A stretch of DNA of 64,000 nucleotides from positions 7,658,251 through 7,722,250 of the forward strand of contig OX637351.1 of NCBI GenBank assembly GCA_951799405.1, written 5' to 3'. The position numbers and the translations under genes are program-made. The stretch comes from Agapetus fuscipes. Lineage: Eukaryota; Arthropoda; Insecta; Trichoptera; Glossosomatidae. Shown here in pieces: positions 31,102-41,036 of the stretch (positions are counted from its first letter, which is position 1; each line of letters opens with the position of its first letter). The notes under the pieces were generated by a model. That model was not told the DNA's origin. It did no database searches and saw nothing but the letters and a program-made list of their open reading frames with translations.

Positions 31102-31231
31102 TTGGTTTTAGTGTCGCGCTGACCGTCAGCGCTGACCGTTCAAAATATATGAACTTGTAGGAAGCGTTTTAGGCTGGTTTTAGTGTCGCGCTGACAACAC
31201 GCTGACCGTCAGCGCGACACTAAAACCAGCC
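31102..31231. mobile_element. Nested hairpin / MITE remnant
   Basis: GGCTGGTTTTAGTGTCGCGC (31172-31191) is inverted at 31212-31231 as a perfect 24-bp arm pair with a 12-bp loop. A further partial copy of the arm lies at 31102-31135. The three copies suggest a collapsed foldback element. Confidence 0.75.
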
Positions 31232-31420
31232 AAAGCACTGAAAAATTGTGAAAATCCTGTACTGAAGTTTGTCATGAGTACTTCCTTATAACTAGTTCAA
31301 CTTCTATAAGAAGTTACACCTAATAAAATGTTTAATCTAAAATTTCTCAAATCACTGAATCAGCACTTATTCAGTTTTACCTTTTAGGTGATGATATAGA
31401 CTGTTCTAATAGTGTTTTCA
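31232..31420 (-). repeat. RepB
   Basis: CATGAGTACTTCCTTATAAC and AGAAGTTACACCTAATAAAA are the reverse of blocks at 17820-17860. Confidence 0.5.
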
Positions 31421-31929
31421 TTTTTATTTATTGACTTGTGACAGTTCTTCATATACTTATGCACCATTAACAATTTCTCGTTCATAACTCATTTTGGGAA
31501 ATTTTGTACATAATTTTGGACGTCTTGATCTCACATGACAGTTTTTTCACAAATGATGCAATAAAGCGCTAACAGCAGCTAAGTAGGAATGCAAACACTG
31601 ATCCTGCACACGCTTCTTGCGCTACCTCAAGGCAGATTAATTTTTCAAAATTTGAAAAATGAAAGATTATTGTAAGGTAACCTTACACTTACGAGTATGA
31701 AGTGTTAAGCACTAGATTTAGGACCGGGCATGATAATGGTGTTTTAATACAACATACCTGCCTTCAAACATTTGCTGTAAAGAAATATGAAAGTTTCCTA
31801 CAAGCTTCACTGACATTAACACACATAAGTATCATTTAGCCATATAAGCTTTGACAACCCTACAAATAATTCAAACAACTTTGGAAATCTCGTGTGACAA
31901 AAGTGTTACTTTTTATGTTAAAAATTAAT
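31421..31929. other. No gene; unassigned
   Basis: A degraded minus SINE-1 head lies near 31684-31730 (TTACGAGTATGAAGTGTTAA, GGACCGGG). The rest is featureless. Confidence 0.45.
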
Positions 31930-32018
31930 TTGACTTGTCCATAGTCGAGTGATTAACGCTTCGGATACTTGATTGGAAAGAAGTTGGTTCAAATCCCGGC
32001 GGAGCATAGAAAAATATT
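31930..32018 (+). repeat. SINE-1 head
   Basis: GTCCATAGTCGAGTGATTAA and B box GGTTCAAATCCCGGCGGAGC. Confidence 0.75.
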
Positions 32019-32022
32019 TGAT

Positions 32023-32273
32023 TCCTTGACTTTTAGGTTGGTATGAGGCTGACCACCCATGCTGTAGAAAATGTTTCACTTTGCCAATATCACCTCTGTT
32101 TCAGGGTAGGTCGGCAAGAGTTGCAAGGCTTATGTTCATTTGAGATTGGGTTTTTATTTTGTACGACCACATGCGGCATGTTTAAGCGCGATCTTGTACG
32201 TGTCTGCTTGTGAGAATGCATGTAATGTGAATCCCCAATGCTTAATATATTTGCAACTTAGATTAGATTAGAT
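32023..32273 (+). repeat. RepA, full length, discrete 5' end
   Basis: ATTCCTTGACTTTTAGGTTG to TTGCAACTTAGATTAGATTAG. Confidence 0.85.
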
Positions 32274-32399
32274 GGCAAATATGCAAACACCTAAAATAAA
32301 ACAAAAAAGTATGCGCATTTCACTCGCCTGCATATTCCTACAAATCCGCCGTCTAATTCTCGGCATCCCGCATTAAAATGTTAGTGAAATCAGTAGTGA

Positions 32400-32660
32400 C
32401 TGGTGACAGACGGCGCTGGCCCCGCCAGACACGTGTGCTGCCGCGCGTTCAGGGTTCGATCCCCAACGCGTCTCTCATAATTAGAGAGTCAAAGGCGATA
32501 CTCGCGGCAGGCAGACGGGCCCCAGAGACACGTTATTATAAATAGATGCATTTTGCGTTTTTTAACCCAATCTTCTCGGGTCAATGGCTCAGTTAGTTGC
32601 TTGCTTTCCGTACCAGAGGGCTATAGTTCGATCCCCACCAAGGGTTTTATTCATTAGATT
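32400..32660 (+). repeat. Two tRNA-like remnants
   Basis: A B-box-like GGGTTCGATCCCCAAC at about 32453 and a SINE-2-like head at 32578-32650 (GGTCAATGGCTCAGTTAGTT, AGTTCGATCCCCACCAAGGG). Neither folds into a complete tRNA. Confidence 0.45.
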
Positions 32661-32848
32661 GGTTAAACCCGAAAAAAAGTTAAACCAGCTTATTAGTATG
32701 GGAAAACTAACTTTATACTGGTTCAAAAATTAAAACCTTTTTTATGAATAAGGTGGCAAGGGTTTGAGATTTTTTTTTCAAACCGGACCGTAGTCCAGTC
32801 GCAGACCGATCAGGACCAGTCCCCGTAGTCCAGTGGTAACGCAAAAAA

Positions 32849-33117
32849 ACGCAACTAAGCTACACATATAGTGTAACTTCTTGCCGCGTTACGTCCAAAG
32901 GGGTCGCATGTGGCGAACCTATTTATTTTTACAGGTAAGAAGGGCCGGCCTTAACCGTAACCGTCAATACGTCGGCCTTATGCCGTACCGGCGTTACGCT
33001 GTTGGCGTAAAGCCGGCCCCCTTACCCGTAAAAGAAATAGGTCCTGCTACATGCAACCCCTTCGGGGATAGTGCAGGCCAAAATTTACACTTTATGTGTA
33101 GCTTAGTAGCGTTGCGT
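32849..33117. repeat. Inverted pair of SINE-2 3' ends
   Basis: A minus 3' part (CGCAACTAAGCTACACATAT ... GGGCCGGCC, 32849-32958) faces a plus 3' part (GTAAAGCCGGCCCCCTTACC ... TGTAGCTTAGTAGCGTTGCG, 33010-33117), giving a ~100-bp-arm foldback. Confidence 0.75.
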
Positions 33118-33129
33118 TTTGTAGTTTTT

Positions 33130-33362
33130 TGGCTGACTACCCATGCTGTAGAAATGGTTCACTTTGCCAATGTCACTCCTGTTTCAGGGAAGGTCTGCAA
33201 GAGTTGTAGGGTGTATGTTCATTTGAGATTTGGGTTTTCATATTGTAAGGTTCACATGTGGCATGTACAAGCGCAAACTTACACGTGCCCTTCGTGGGCA
33301 TGCATTTGACATGAGCTTTGAATGTTAAAATATCTTTGCAACTTAGATTATGGATTATAGAG
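33130..33362 (+). repeat. RepA, near full length
   Basis: TTTTTTGGCTGACTACCCATG to TTGCAACTTAGATTATGGATTATAG. Confidence 0.8.
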
Positions 33363-33449
33363 CCTGATATCTCGGCATTGAACGCAACCCCTCTACCAAC
33401 TTATCCATTGACCCAACTTCGCTCACCAAATACATCATCCTTATATTTA

Positions 33450-33789
33450 CTTTCTTCAGCCTTGCTACTTTCAATTGAGCAACTTATTTTTAGGATATTT
33501 TTTAAATCTCTTTTTACAGAAGCACACATAAAAACTGAGCAGGATTCGAATCCGTAATGTCTCCTGGTAATGAAGATGGATGCTCACACCGTTGTGATCC
33601 CCAGCAAGCAGCTGACCGCCACTTCACTTCTCATCACACTTGAGGAGACATCCAGGGGAGTCCGCCCGCGGAGGCGGCGACTGCATGCGGCCCGCCCTCT
33701 CTGACGGCGCAGTGGGCGCACCATAAAGATGACATACCATTGTGACATACACACTCGAAATCTAGGGCTCTGATGATAAACTACAAAAT
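33450..33789. other. Unassigned, partly GC-rich
   Basis: GC-rich stretch at 33590-33725 (CTGACCGCCACTTCACTTCT, CCGCCCGCGGAGGCGGCGAC). No frame recognised. Confidence 0.4.
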
Positions 33790-34190
33790 TTAGTGCCTTT
33801 TATGATAGTGTGTCATTGCAAAGGCGCTTGTCCATATGATTGGACGAAGAGGTGAGTCTTGAGACGTCTTTTAAACAGTCTCTCCAAATCCAGCGCCCTC
33901 AGTGAGGTGGGAATAGCATTACAAGTCATTGGAGCGGCCGCCTCGAATGCCCTGTCTCCAAAAACAGTGCGGGGCCTTCTTGCAGGGATGTCCAGGCAGC
34001 TGTTTCTTGATGCAGCTGACCTCAATGCTGGTCCGTGCGAGGTTGTAGTTACTGGAGACACCAGCTCCATCAGGTACCCCGGAGCCCTCCCACGCTGTGC
34101 TTTAAAGGTGAGCAAGCCGATTTTGAAGGTGATCCTTTCAAGGATTTTCAGCCAATGGACAGCTTGAAGGTAAGGAGTGATGTGGCAAGA
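33790..34190 (-). mobile_element. CR1/L2-like LINE ORF end
   Basis: The minus strand encodes GYLMELVSPVTTTSHGPALR, VFGDRAFEAAAPMTCNAIP and FKRRLKTHLFVQSYG, then a stop and a short 3' UTR. It is another subfamily of the LINE at 9537. Confidence 0.8.
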
Positions 34191-34284
34191 CTCTAACTGT
34201 CACCACTCCTCTTTGTTGCCAATAAATCCAACTTTGAGGATTTTTCCAAGTTCTGTGCAAGCTATGGCGAGAACTTTTTAGTCT

Positions 34285-34385
34285 AAGGGCCTATTGCATT
34301 AGCCTCTAATCAATATTTGATTGCTTCATTTTGGTAAGGACCTCAGTTAAATATTTCTCGGAAGTGGGTAATAATGTTAGGTCGG
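34285..34385. mobile_element. PIF/Harbinger MITE fragment
   Basis: TAA precedes GGGCCTATTGCATTAGCCTC and the interior TTTCTCGGAAGTGGGTAATA matches 25430-25450; the right end is missing. Confidence 0.7.
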
Positions 34386-34544
34386 GGAAAAACTTCCTTC
34401 GCATTTTATATGAAAATTCAGGTCTTTTTCTTTCAAAGTTAATTTACATTTAATTACAGAACAAATGTCCCATTTTGTTCGTAGACTATCTGCCATCTTG
34501 CAGGCAGAGACATGATCCCGTTGCTGTAGAAATTTTAAGGCTTC

Positions 34545-34835
34545 TGATCAAAAAAACGTAAAAAAGCTCGTAAAAATCCGGTCGATAGCACAGTTGGTAG
34601 AATGCTTGCATTCCATGCTGAGAGCGAGGGTTCAATCCCAAGGTATACTCAGCTTTCACAATAAATGAGAACCAGCCCCCCGGGAGCTGGGAAAACCTCA
34701 CTTCAACTAAAAGTGGTTGGTGTGAGGCCGGCCCCCTTACGTAAAAATAATTAGGTCCCGAATCGCCACATGCGACTCCTTGGGAGCTAACGCAGGCAAG
34801 AAGTTACACTATATGTGTAGCTCAGATGCGTTAAT
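34545..34835 (+). repeat. SINE-2 with composite-SINE junction
   Basis: AAAAGCTCGTAAAAATCCGG joins a trace of SINE-1 to a SINE-2 head, body and tail (GTGTAGCTCAGATGCGTT). Confidence 0.75.
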
Positions 34836-34882
34836 TCAATTCAGCCCGGTAAAATCATAGCAATGCGTATTAATTTCTTAAA

Positions 34883-35152
34883 GGTGTACTCAGTCTTCAC
34901 AAGAAATAATAACCAGCCCCCGTGGGAGCTGGGAGACCCCCACTTTAACTAAAAGTGGTTGGTGTGAGGCCGACCCCCTTACCCGTAAAAATAAATATGT
35001 CCCAAATCGCCACATGCGACCCCTTCGTGAATAACGCAGGCAAGAAGTTACGCTATATGTGAAGCTTAGTTGCGTTTTTTTTTTGCGTGCTCTCCCATCT
35101 AACCCACGACCTTTCGAACACAAGTCCGCAGCGTTAACCACCAGACTACGGA
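34883..35152. repeat. SINE-2 body plus opposed SINE-1-like head
   Basis: 34883-35077 is plus SINE-2 without head, ending TAGTTGCGTTTTTTTTTTG-like. 35083-35152 is a minus tRNA-like head (CCACCAGACTACGGAAATGA). Confidence 0.65.
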
Positions 35153-35168
35153 AATGACCACCCTTACC

Positions 35169-36171
35169 GTCTATAGGCTTACCGCCACATCGAGGCGTGA
35201 CCACCTTCTGGTGAATAGAGTACCACTCTCCATAGGAGGTAAGCTAATCCAGCCTTCTGATTCGGTAAGACTTCTAGGAGTCTTACTGGATCGTAACCTG
35301 ACACTGGATGGGCAAATAGATGCCACAATAGCTAATCCAACCGTCTATATGGCTTACCGCCACATCGAGGCGTGACCACCTTCTGGTGAATAGAGTACCA
35401 CTCTCCATAGGAGGTAAGCTAATCCAGCCTTCTGATTCGGTAAGACTTCTAGGAGTCTTACTGGATCGTAACCTGACACTGGATAGGCAAATAGATGCCA
35501 CAATAGCTTCTTCTTTTTTTTCGCTTCGCCAAATAAAGGCAATAAGAAAATGTCTGCCGTCTGATGCGGTTAAGACCCTGGTGAGTGCGTTTGTGATGTC
35601 TCGGATTGACTATTGCTCGACGCTTTATAGTGGTCAGCCGAAGAAACAGTTTAATCGCTTTCAATCTGTGTTGAATTCGGCAGCAAGACTCATATTCGGG
35701 ATTCCCAAATTCGCTCACATCACCCCGCTGTTAAAAAATCTTCATTGGCTTCGTTTCCCGGAGAGGGTGGTCTTCCGTGTTTGTTTAATGGTATATAAAG
35801 CCATCAATGGCTTGGCCCCACCTTATCTGGCTGATATGATTTCACCTGTTGAAATGGGTGTTAGGAGGCAGACACTCAGATCTGCGGGTGATGGAGTAGT
35901 CAATTTGGTTCAGCCGCGCCTTCAGATTCGTACAAACTTCGGAGACCGCGCTTTCCGTGTTGCGGGGCCGGTGGAGTGGAACAGACTGCCACCCGGAGTG
36001 AAGAACTCCAAATCTGTGGGTGTATTTCGAGGAGCACTCAAGGCACACTTGTTTAGAAAGTCTTATCCATGATCGGAGAGGGCCCTTGAGGTGTGACACA
36101 CACAAAAACGGCGCTCTCTTATCATGTGTAATTTAAAATAAATCAGCCTGTTATTATTATTATTATTATTA
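35169..36171 (+). mobile_element. CR1/L2-like LINE, 5'-truncated, with 5' tandem duplication
   Basis: From 35361 this matches 9537-10347 almost base for base, and its frame stays open to 36072 with the same domains (CSTLYSGQPKK, GDRAFRVAGPVEW, AHLFRKSYP). The first ~165 bp occur twice in tandem (35169-35333 and 35341-35506, each starting CCGTCTATA). The 3' end is AAATAAATCAGCCTG plus (TTA)n. Near-identity of the two copies points to recent activity of the source element. Confidence 0.9.
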
Positions 36172-36427
36172 TAGGCGCCTCGTTTATTAACATATGGGAG
36201 TTGCAGACGTCATCGGTGCAGCCGAAAAAAGAATATTTATTAATGGGGGAAGACCGGGGAAGTGGCGACATGAGCAAATCAGTGTAAATCATGGAGGGAT
36301 CCCATACTAATGTGTGCACTCGTGTCGTGTCGCCTTATGGGGGTTAGTGACTCTACAAAAACTGAGAGAATTTTAACTGTTATACTTAATACAGTAACCA
36401 TGTTGTATGTGTGAGAAAAAATGAATT

Positions 36428-36925
36428 TAAAAACGCCGCTAAGTTACACATATAGTGTAATTTCTTGCCTGTGTTATCCCCGAAGGAGTCGCATGTGGCG
36501 ATTCGGGACCTATTTATTTTTACGGGTAAGGGGGCCGCACTCACACCAACCACTTTCAGTTAAAGTGGGGGCTTCCCAGCTCCCGGGGTGCTGGTTCTCA
36601 TTTCTTGTGATGACTGAGTAAACCTTGGTATCGAACTCTTGCTCTCGGCATGGAATGCAAGCATTCTACCAATTGAGCTATCGAACTTTTTACGAGCTTG
36701 GTCGTTGTCGCTACAAAGCGCCAATTCTCAAGCAAGATCCAGTTGCTGTAAGGCTGGATGGACCTTTGATGACCGGTCATTGGTAAAGGTTTATGAATTT
36801 TTCAACCCAGCGAAGAGAAAATTTGAAAATATAAATGGTATATTTTTTGTGCTCCGCCGGGATTCGAACCCACAACCTTCCATTTAGAGTCCGAAGTGTT
36901 ACCACTGAGCTATGGAGCGGTCTCA
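36428..36925 (-). repeat. Composite SINE, complete
   Basis: Reading minus: SINE-1 head (GACCGCTCCATAGCTCAGTG), SINE-1 body, junction near 36690 (CAAGCTCGTAAAAAGTTCGA), SINE-2 head, body and tail to TGTAACTTAGCGGCGTTTTT. The CR1-derived 3' end of SINE-1 is absent. Confidence 0.85.
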
Positions 36926-36984
36926 AATATCCGATTTATAAATTTAAGCTGTGTAGTGATTAAGTAGGTACTATTGTAATTTTT

Positions 36985-37195
36985 TTTTTTTTAAATAGAT
37001 TTGTGGAAAGAAATGCAATCCACCAACCTATTTTGCCTGGCCTGCCTGGCCAGTTCGTGCGAAAGCAGAAGCTTGTGTGCATGCAACGGCATCTGATGAA
37101 CCAGGGTCGAAGTTATCGTCGCGGGATTCGAACCAGCGTTATCCGGTTCCAAATAACCTGTCTTGATCCCCGTGGCTATAACACCGACAAATATA
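36985..37195 (-). repeat. SINE-3
   Basis: Poly(T)/AAATAGATTTGTGGAAAGAA at the left to the head complement CCGTGGCTATAACACCGAC at the right; B-box complement GGGATTCGAACCAGCG. Confidence 0.75.
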
Positions 37196-37534
37196 TAAAT
37201 GTGTGCAACATGGAACCACCGTAACTGTCATAATTTCAAAGTCAAAGTCAAAATAAATAAACGAGCATCCCTTGTGGTCGCCCTACAGAATGTTCACCAG
37301 CACCTTAATTAGGCAGATATGCGAACAATTCCATTCCATCATCGCTCCGGATTGCGCTCAGACCCATAAATCACTTGCCGGGTCTTCCCCCGCAGTCTCC
37401 TCAAGGGTCTGGGGAGACCCAGGACTGCTCAGGAGGTCCAAGACACCGTCTGGGAGCTTCCTAGGCGACAGGATGTGCCTCCTAATTGGAAGACAAAGGT
37501 GGTCTGAATTTATATTTATATGAATTTATATACA
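37196..37534. other. Unassigned, GC-rich centre
   Basis: 37330-37500 is GC-rich (GGTCTTCCCCCGCAGTCTCC, CCTCAAGGGTCTGGGGAGAC). An 83-codon frame crosses it but shows no recognisable domain. Confidence 0.35.
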
Positions 37535-37712
37535 ACTAAACTACACACACATTACAACTTCTTGCCGCGTTCTACCCGAAGGGGTCACATGTGGCGAGTG
37601 ACGCAATTTATTTTTTACAGGCAAGGGGGCCGGCCTTACGCCAACCACTTCAGTTGAAGTGGGGGTTCCCAGCACGCTCCAGGGGGCTGGTAATAAAAAA
37701 AAAAAAAAAAAA
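37535..37712 (-). repeat. SINE-2 3' part with A-run
   Basis: CTACACACACATTACAACTT through GGGGGCTGG, broken by an uninterrupted A tract at about 37694-37715. Confidence 0.7.
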
Positions 37713-38039
37713 AAAAACGCAACTAAGCTACACATATAGTGTAACTTCTTGCCGCGTTATCCCCGAAGGGGTCGCATGTGGCTAGTTGAACCTATTCATT
37801 TTTACAGGTAAGGGGGCCGGCCTTACGCCAACCACTTCAGTTGAAGTGGAGGTTTCCCAGCTCCCGAGAGTGCTGGTACTCATTTCTTGTGAAGGCTGAG
37901 TAAACCTTGCCGGTGTTTTATTTTGGGGTTTGAAATAAACACCGAAACGGGAAATCATTTCTGACACCTTCGGTGGGATTCGAACCCGAGCTTTCGGCAT
38001 GGAATGCAAGCACTCTACCACCTGAGCTATCGACCGGAC
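37713..38039 (-). repeat. SINE-2, complete (reference copy)
   Basis: Left end CGCAACTAAGCTACACATAT; palindromic CCCCGAAGGGG; TTCAGTTGAAGTGGAGG; AACCTTGCCGGTGTTTTAT; B-box complement GGGATTCGAACCCGAGC; A-box complement CTGAGCTATCGACCGGAC at the right. Confidence 0.88.
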
Positions 38040-38142
38040 AGCGAAATATAATCATTTATTTTATTTTATTTTAATAGGACAACAAACAGTTTAACAGAAG
38101 ATTTTTTTTTAACAATTATAAAAACAATATGGCAAACTATAT

Positions 38143-38389
38143 CGCTCGTTTAATAATAAAGAGCAATAACTCAAAAATTGGAAAAATCGAGATTTTGTAA
38201 TAAAACGCAAGAACAATGCGAGATGAATAGGTAGAATGCGATAGCCGTTCAATTTGGACGAATATGACCGAGATAAAACATCGGCCGCCTTTTTCATCCC
38301 ATACAAGTTGTACTGGTTGTCTGAACTTCAAACGTGATTTCCCAACATTCTAATTTTTTGAGTTATTGCTCTTTATGATTAAGCGTGCG
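38143..38389. mobile_element. 247-bp MITE, copy 2
   Basis: Flanked by ATAT on both sides (38139-38142, 38390-38393). Inverted ends CGCTCGTTTAATAATAAAGA / TCTTTATGATTAAGCGTGCG. Confidence 0.88.
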
Positions 38390-38549
38390 ATATGTTGCCA
38401 CGGATTTCAAGTTTAGTGGTGAAATTGGAAAGAAGTACAAGTTGTTATAGTTCTGCCTAATTACAAGAAAAAATTACTGCTCCCAAAACAGAATATGATT
38501 TAATTATTATACAAACAGAATAACGGAAATGTTGGAGTACTTATCGTGG

Positions 38550-38709
38550 AGTGTTTTTCTTGTAAAGGCTGAGTAAGCCTTGCCGGTATTTTATTTTGGG
38601 TTTGAAGCAAACACCGAAACGGGAAATCATTTCTGACACCTTCGGTAGGATTCGAACCCGAGCTCACGGCATGAAATGCAAGCACTCTACCAACTGAGCT
38701 ATCGACCGG
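38550..38709 (-). repeat. SINE-2, 5' part
   Basis: TTTCTTGTAAAGGCTGAGTA to the head complement CTGAGCTATCGACCGGTGG. Confidence 0.75.
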
Positions 38710-38891
38710 TGGACCGGTAGACCACCTTATCGGTGGAAATAAATAGTTTGACATCTGGATACACTTTAGTGGGATTTTAATCCTTAGCAACAGACAACGA
38801 AATAATTGTTTCCCTTTTCACCAACTGCCCGGCCGTTTGTCGTCACAATTTCGTGTACGTCAACTCAAATATTATGAATGTCAAATATATA

Positions 38892-39230
38892 TCCGGTTGA
38901 AAGCTCAGTTGGTAGAGTGCTTGCATTCCATGACGTGAGCACGAATTCGAATCCCACCGAGGGTGTCAGAAATGATTTGCCATTTCGGTGTTTATTTCCA
39001 ACCCCAAAATAAAATACCGGCAAAGTTTACTCAGCCTTCACAAGAACCGAGCACCAGCCCCCCACCCCGGGAGCTGGGAAACCCCCACTTCAACTGAAGT
39101 GGTTGGCGTAAGGCCCCCTTACCTGTAAAAGTAAATATGTTCCACCCGCCACATGCGACTCAAAGGACTCCTTCGGAGATAACGCGGCAAGAAGTTGCAC
39201 TATGTATGTAGCTTAGTTGCGTTGCGTTTA
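38892..39230 (+). repeat. SINE-2, complete
   Basis: TCCGGTTGAAAGCTCAGTTG, B box ATTCGAATCCCACCGAGGG, end GTAGCTTAGTTGCGTTGCGT with GCGTT tail units. Confidence 0.85.
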
Positions 39231-39567
39231 TGAATGAAGGCGCCAATTTCAAAATATAATATGGAATACCATAAACCATAGAGAGACAAACTTGGCGAAA
39301 GCTGCGCAAGATGGCGCCCGGAAGTCAGTCAATTTACAGCTGTGATTTATGCGCTTCCTCTGGACGGCGTTTTGATTATTTTCCCGCTAAAACTGTGATT
39401 AGTTCCTCGTGACGGCGTTCGACACTGGCGCCAACAGCTCGCTGGCATAACATCCAAATGTTTTAGTGCTTCAATAATTCCCGAAATTACGTTTTGCACG
39501 TGGCATGACTTTATTATGCTTGTTTTACATACATTTGTATCTGACGAGGGATACTCGAAAAGATCCT
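39231..39567. other. No gene; unassigned
   Basis: Locally GC-rich (CGCAAGATGGCGCCCGGAAG near 39307). No coding similarity. Confidence 0.45.
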
Positions 39568-39990
39568 GAAACGGAGTCTAGCAACTCTCTTGCCGTCTTT
39601 CCCTGAAACAGGGGCCACACTAGCAAAGTGAACCATTTTCTACAGCATGGGTGGTACTTGGGAGTTACTCTGAGGTCAGCTGGGTCATTTGCCAGTCTGT
39701 TGGAGCTGCCGAAAAGACAATCATGCACAGTCTTCGGGAACCGCTCTTTCCGTGTTGCCGGGCCAGCGGCATGGAATGCTCTCCCAGAGAGGCAGTCCAG
39801 GAAGATGAGACAACCTTCAGAAAGATGCTCAAAGCATTTTTGTTTTCCCGCTAGAGCCCACATGCGCCTTTGTAGTGATGTAAATCACAAAAAGGCGCAT
39901 ATAAATCTTGTTTTAATATTATTATGGGTGGTCAGCCGCATACCAACCTATAAGTCAAGGAACATAAATACAACAAGTTACATTTTTTAA
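39568..39990 (-). repeat. RepA split by a LINE insertion
   Basis: GCAACTCTCTTGCCGTCTTT ... GCATGGGTGGT at 39655, then resumes ATGGGTGGTCAGCCGCATAC at about 39925 and runs through the long-form end TACAACAAGTTACATTTTTT. Confidence 0.8.
39656..39924 (+). mobile_element. CR1/L2-like LINE end inserted in RepA, 9-bp TSD
   Basis: Encodes LGVTLRSAGSFASLLELPKR and VFGNRSFRVAGPAAWNALPE, with a 3' UTR ending AAAAAGGCGCATATAAATC. The target ATGGGTGGT is present on both sides (39647-39655 and about 39925-39933). Confidence 0.85.
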
Positions 39991-40037
39991 ATCACAAATA
40001 ATATGTTTAATTTTCGGTTTTCACGGACATTATACAT

Positions 40038-40174
40038 GTTGGTAGGTTTTCGGGTAATCCGTTGACTATTATTATTTTTGAACCGAGGACTGCCCTGATG
40101 AGGGATCGTGTAACCGATCCGAAACATCGGCTCAATAATAATAGTCAACAGATTACCCGAAAACCTACTAACAA
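40038..40174. mobile_element. Foldback element with ribozyme-like core motif
   Basis: Arms GTTGGTAGGTTTTCGGGTAA and TTACCCGAAAACCTACTAAC are inverted over about 38 bp, both including a TATTATTATT run. The centre reads CTGATGAG, a GGATCG/CGATCC hairpin, then GAAAC (40095-40125), enclosed by a ~9-bp outer stem (GAACCGAGG with CATCGGCTC). Confidence 0.75.
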
Positions 40175-40177
40175 TTA

Positions 40178-40429
40178 ATAATCTATAATCTATAATCTAT
40201 AATCTAAGTTGCAAGGATATATTCATTTAAAGCTCTCAGATGTATGCCCACAAACCAACAAGTGTAGTTCGCGCTTACAAATGCTGAATGTGTATTTACA
40301 AATAAAATCCAAACCTCAAATGAACATAAGCCCCACAACTTTTGCCGACCTTCCCTGAAACAGGGGTGACATTGGCAAAGTGAACCATTTTTTACAGTAT
40401 GGGTGGTCAGCCTCATACCAACCTATATA
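40178..40429 (-). repeat. RepA, full length
   Basis: Four TCTATAA-type tail units at the left; ends CAGCCTCATACCAACCTATA. Confidence 0.85.
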
Positions 40430-40457
40430 AAATAATAATTAAATATAAAAAAAAACT

Positions 40458-40739
40458 GATTTATTTGGTGCGCGCTGTTTTTGTTTGTATCACACCTCAA
40501 GAGCCCTCCGCGAGCTTGGTCGTCGCTATAGAAAGCGCCAATTCTCAAGCAAGACCCAATTTCTGTAAGGCTGCATGGAGCTTTTGATGACCGGTCTCTG
40601 GTAAAGGCTTATGAATTTTTCAACCCAGCGAAGAGCAAATTTGAAAATATAAATGATTTTTTTTGTGCTCCGCCGGGATTCGAACCCACAACCTTCCATT
40701 TACGAGTCCGAAGTGTTGCCACTAGACTACGGACCGGTC
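40458..40739 (-). repeat. SINE-1, complete
   Basis: CTGATTTATTTGGTGCGCGC at the left to AGACTACGGACCGGTC at the right. Confidence 0.85.
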
Positions 40740-40794
40740 AAATATGTATAAACATTGAAAACAAATATAAAATTCTAATTAACAATTAAAAAAA

Positions 40795-40905
40795 AAAAAT
40801 AAAACCCTAGCCCAAGCCGCCAACATTACAGATCAACTGCTATTTTTTTCTGTTCTTACATTCTTCCTTCATTCATTTTTCACGTCCAGCTTTCCGGTGC
40901 CTCCT
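40795..40905 (-). mobile_element. RTE-like LINE end, short
   Basis: CCCTAGCCCAAGCCGCCAAC and ATTTTTTTCTGTTCTTACAT match the complement of 850-945. Confidence 0.6.
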
Positions 40906-41036
40906 CCTCCATCCTATCTGGTTTCCCTCGGTAATGATGTGTTCCATTAGCCGGGAGAAATGTTGCGTATCGCCGCTGGGAGGCGCTATCCCAGCAAGTG
41001 GCGTCCTCGGCCCCAACACTCGACACACCATTGATC

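Noticed and set aside
33813..34167. Plus-strand 102-residue frame
   Set aside because: The minus strand over the same bases encodes a recognisable CR1-like C-terminus (VFGDRAFE...), so the plus frame is its shadow.
37272..37523. 83-residue plus frame as a host exon
   Set aside because: No domain, no splice signals that extend it, and no neighbour to belong to.
40095..40125. Functional hammerhead ribozyme
   Set aside because: The core bases fit, but no stem I or NUH cleavage triplet can be placed within the enclosing stem. Kept only as a ribozyme-like motif.
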